The notes beneath the pieces are model-generated. The model was not told the DNA's origin, ran no database searches, and was given only the letters and a program-made list of their open reading frames with translations. The translations under genes were made by a program, and so were the position numbers. A stretch of 64,000 nt of DNA from Pseudovibrio sp. Tun.PSC04-5.I4 (lineage in GTDB: Bacteria; Pseudomonadota; Alphaproteobacteria; Rhizobiales; Stappiaceae): the NCBI RefSeq assembly GCF_900104145.1, contig NZ_FNLB01000008.1, positions 310,001 through 374,000 of the forward strand, read 5' to 3'. Shown here piece after piece: positions 62,388-64,000 of this stretch (position 1 is its first letter; every line of letters begins with the position of its first letter).

Positions 62388-62427
62388 GGTATTTTTCATT
62401 ATTCATTTTGAAAAGTATATGCAATTC
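62388..62427. promoter_or_regulatory. Shared 40-bp control element, TRAP copy
   Basis: Inverted copy of 61343-61382, located 43 bp after the pcaQ stop and 152 bp before the TRAP binding-protein ATG. Contains TTCATTTTGAA (an 11-bp dyad with TTCA/TGAA arms) and a following GTATATGC, oriented toward the TRAP operon exactly as the other copy is toward the pca operon. Confidence 0.75.
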
Positions 62428-62579
62428 TCCGAATTCACAGTGGTGATTCATCAGGGGTACTTGGCGGCTCACCCACATCGTGAATAAGAATTTGATGCCT
62501 TCGGGAGATGAGACTGCTGCAATTTGCAGGATCAGGAAGGCTCGTTTGGTTTAGACCATTCTTTAGGGGGGTCATTTTT

Positions 62580-63614
62580 ATGTTTGGTAATTTCAAAAGC
62601 CTTTGTGCTTCTACCGCTCTTTTGCTTGCTAGTGTTTCTATGGCAGGTGCAGCGGACTACACGTTTAAGCTTCACCACTTTTTGAGCCCGAAAGCTCCTG
62701 CCCAGACCAAGATGCTGGAACCATGGGCTAAAGCCGTTGAAGAAAATTCCGGCGGTCAGGTGAAAATCGAAATTTATCCGTCCATGTCTCTGGGTGGTCG
62801 CCCACCTGAGCTGGTCAATCAGGTGCGCGATGGCGTCGTTGATCTGGTCTGGACGTTGAACGGTTACACTCCAGGTCTGTTCCCACGCACCGAAGTGATG
62901 GAGCTACCGCTTGTTTTCCTGAATGATCCACGCGCTGCAAACCTTGCGCTTTACGATATGTTCAAGAGCGAACTTGAAGTTGAGTACAAAGGTCTGGAAG
63001 TAATGTTCCTGCACACACATGCAGGCGCTGGTCTACAGACCCGCAATAAGGAAGTTCGTAGCCCAGCTGACATGAAGGGCATGCGCATCCGCACACCATC
63101 CCGCACGGGGGCATGGGTTATTGAAGCGCTTGGCGCCTCCCCTGCTGCTATGCCAGTGCCAGAGCTGCCAACAGCCCTGCAAAAAGGCGTAATTGATGCT
63201 GCGTTTATTCCATGGGAAATCATTCCGCCGCTGAAGATTCAGGAACAGACTGAATATCAGATTGAGGGTGCTGGTCGTGCGCGCTTTGGAACCTCCGTGT
63301 TCCAGGTGTCTATGAACAAAGCACGCTGGGAAGGTCTGCCAGAAGACATCCAGAAAGCCTTCCGCGACGCCTCAGGCCCTGAATGGTGGGGGAAAGTTGG
63401 TGAAATCTGGCGTGCAACAGATGACTTCGGCATTGGCCTTGCTGTTAAATCCGGCAATAAGCACATCACCCTGACTGACGATGAAACCGCTGTCTTCCAA
63501 GAGGCTCTTGCCCCAGTCGTAGACAGATGGATCAGTGAAGTCTCCGAGAAGGGTATTGATGGCAAAGCTATTGTTGCAAAAGCACAGGCTTTGATTTCCA
63601 AGCACAGCGAGTAG
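62580..63614 (+). CDS. dctP: TRAP transporter substrate-binding protein (DctP family)
   Basis: Periplasmic protein of 344 aa: signal peptide ending MAGAADYTFKLHHF. Core DctP features are KAPAQTKMLEPWAKAVEENS, the conserved Arg region MKGMRIRTPSRTGAW and PAAMPVPELPTALQKGVIDA. Binds an organic acid, probably an aromatic acid such as protocatechuate or 4-hydroxybenzoate because of the adjoining pca genes and shared control element; this is inference. ATG 62580 follows a GGGGGG stretch; the frame extends to 62508 without signal-peptide features. Confidence 0.92.
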   Translation: MFGNFKSLCASTALLLASVSMAGAADYTFKLHHFLSPKAPAQTKMLEPWAKAVEENSGGQVKIEIYPSMSLGGRPPELVNQVRDGVVDLVWTLNGYTPGLFPRTEVMELPLVFLNDPRAANLALYDMFKSELEVEYKGLEVMFLHTHAGAGLQTRNKEVRSPADMKGMRIRTPSRTGAWVIEALGASPAAMPVPELPTALQKGVIDAAFIPWEIIPPLKIQEQTEYQIEGAGRARFGTSVFQVSMNKARWEGLPEDIQKAFRDASGPEWWGKVGEIWRATDDFGIGLAVKSGNKHITLTDDETAVFQEALAPVVDRWISEVSEKGIDGKAIVAKAQALISKHSE

Positions 63615-63616
63615 CT

Positions 63617-64000
63617 ATGGGCGCCTTTCAAAAACTCGGACGCACCGGCCTCGCCGGTGCTTTCGAAAAGATCATCGTAGGCTGGGCGTTGGCCGGAGGA
63701 CTTGTTCTTCTGGCCGTGGTCTTTGTAAATATCTATTCAGTCGTCGGGAATATATGGGCCAGCCCCTTCCCCGGTGATTTTGAATTGACTGAGATTGGTG
63801 TCGCGATCGCTGTCTTCTCGTTTCTTCCCTTCTGCCAGATCACCGATGCCAACGTCACCGCTGACATCTTCACCAGCAAAGCGCGACCACGGGTGAAGGC
63901 GTTCTTTGCCGTCATAGCTTCGTTGGTTGCACTTGGCTTTGGTGTGCTTTTGGTGTGGCGTATGTACCTCGGCATGTCAGACCAGAGGGAATATGAGTAC
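63617..64000 (+). CDS. dctQ: TRAP transporter small permease subunit (DctQ family), partial
   Basis: The first 128 codons of a small membrane subunit; the gene runs off the window. Three hydrophobic spans are visible: VGWALAGGLVLLAVVFVNIY, a second around VAIAVFSFLPFCQITDANV (the conserved QITxANVTVD-like region) and a third VKAFFAVIASLVALGFGVLL. It links the binding protein to the large DctM channel expected just outside the window. ATG 63617 starts 3 bp after the dctP stop. Confidence 0.92.
   Translation, partial: MGAFQKLGRTGLAGAFEKIIVGWALAGGLVLLAVVFVNIYSVVGNIWASPFPGDFELTEIGVAIAVFSFLPFCQITDANVTADIFTSKARPRVKAFFAVIASLVALGFGVLLVWRMYLGMSDQREYEY

Noticed and set aside
1..64000. CRISPR array, prophage, toxin-antitoxin or other defence island
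   Set aside because: No regularly spaced repeats, no cas, phage structural or toxin-antitoxin genes were recognised on either strand.

Overview
The window looks like a chromosomal segment of a marine alphaproteobacterium. Gene content fits a Pseudovibrio/Stappiaceae-type genome: an IalB-like protein, DUF930, a GSP small protein, tctCBA with tctDE, a pca cluster with a TRAP transporter, and many ABC/TRAP/TTT uptake systems. Base composition is roughly balanced. The genus is an inference from gene content; no rRNA or other phylogenetic marker is present.

Layout. 0-2.8 kb: an IS630-like scrap at the edge, UDP-glucuronate decarboxylase (-) and a BenE-type permease (+). 2.9-8.2 kb: a complete oligopeptide ABC operon oppABCDF (-). 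8.7-11.9 kb: a surface-glycan module made of a HAD-UbiA fusion gene broken by one in-frame stop, a GtrA-like flippase and a GT-C-like membrane protein. 12.2-26.5 kb: mostly single genes, namely a Bcr/CflA pump, a Cache chemoreceptor, VOC, IalB-like, ABC-F, ferredoxin-NADP reductase, AraC-GyrI regulator, serine hydrolase, a frameshifted outer-membrane barrel, an SDR/LysR divergent pair and a lipoprotein. 26.7-28.3 kb: an E. coli-type gshA. 28.7-32.8 kb: a mobile-element graveyard. An intact 2.3-kb IS21-family element (28911-31224) with 5-bp target duplications GCTTG sits inside the tnpA of a decayed Tn3-family transposon, which also keeps a tnpR remnant. 33-38.2 kb: AEC transporter, NnrS, DUF930, DUF1566 and a tandem-duplicated DUF417 membrane protein. 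38.4-45.7 kb: a tricarboxylate-transport locus, with a sensing operon (tctD-tctE-orphan binding protein, -) divergent from tctC-tctB-tctA-AbrB-like (+). 45.7-51.2 kb: a PAP2 protein, an AceE/MdeB-like E1, a DSD1/D-threonine-aldolase-like enzyme and a GSP protein. 51.4-53.2 kb: GntR, IS481 and IS3 remnants beside tRNA-Phe. 53.4-64 kb: an M20 peptidase and the protocatechuate operon pcaDC(fused)-H-G-I-J-F-B (-), divergent from pcaQ (+), followed by a TRAP transporter (+) cut by the window end.

How the genes work together. The pca operon encodes every step from protocatechuate to succinyl-CoA plus acetyl-CoA. pcaQ is flanked by two inverted copies of a 40-bp sequence (32/40 identical), one in front of the pca operon and one in front of the TRAP operon, both oriented the same way relative to their gene. 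This suggests that one regulator controls uptake and catabolism together. The tct locus has a pair of CAGGTTT direct repeats at 11-bp spacing between tctD and tctC, as expected for an OmpR-type regulator. Its kinase is translationally coupled to an orphan periplasmic binding protein, suggesting a PgtC/HptA-like three-component sensor.

The most informative observations are the shared pca/TRAP control element, the nested IS21-in-Tn3 structure whose removal restores the tnpA frame, the binding-protein-kinase-regulator operon, the nonsense-split HAD-UbiA gene, the fused PcaD-PcaC, the tandem DUF417 protein and the gammaproteobacterial-type GshA. No CRISPR array or obvious new defence system was seen.
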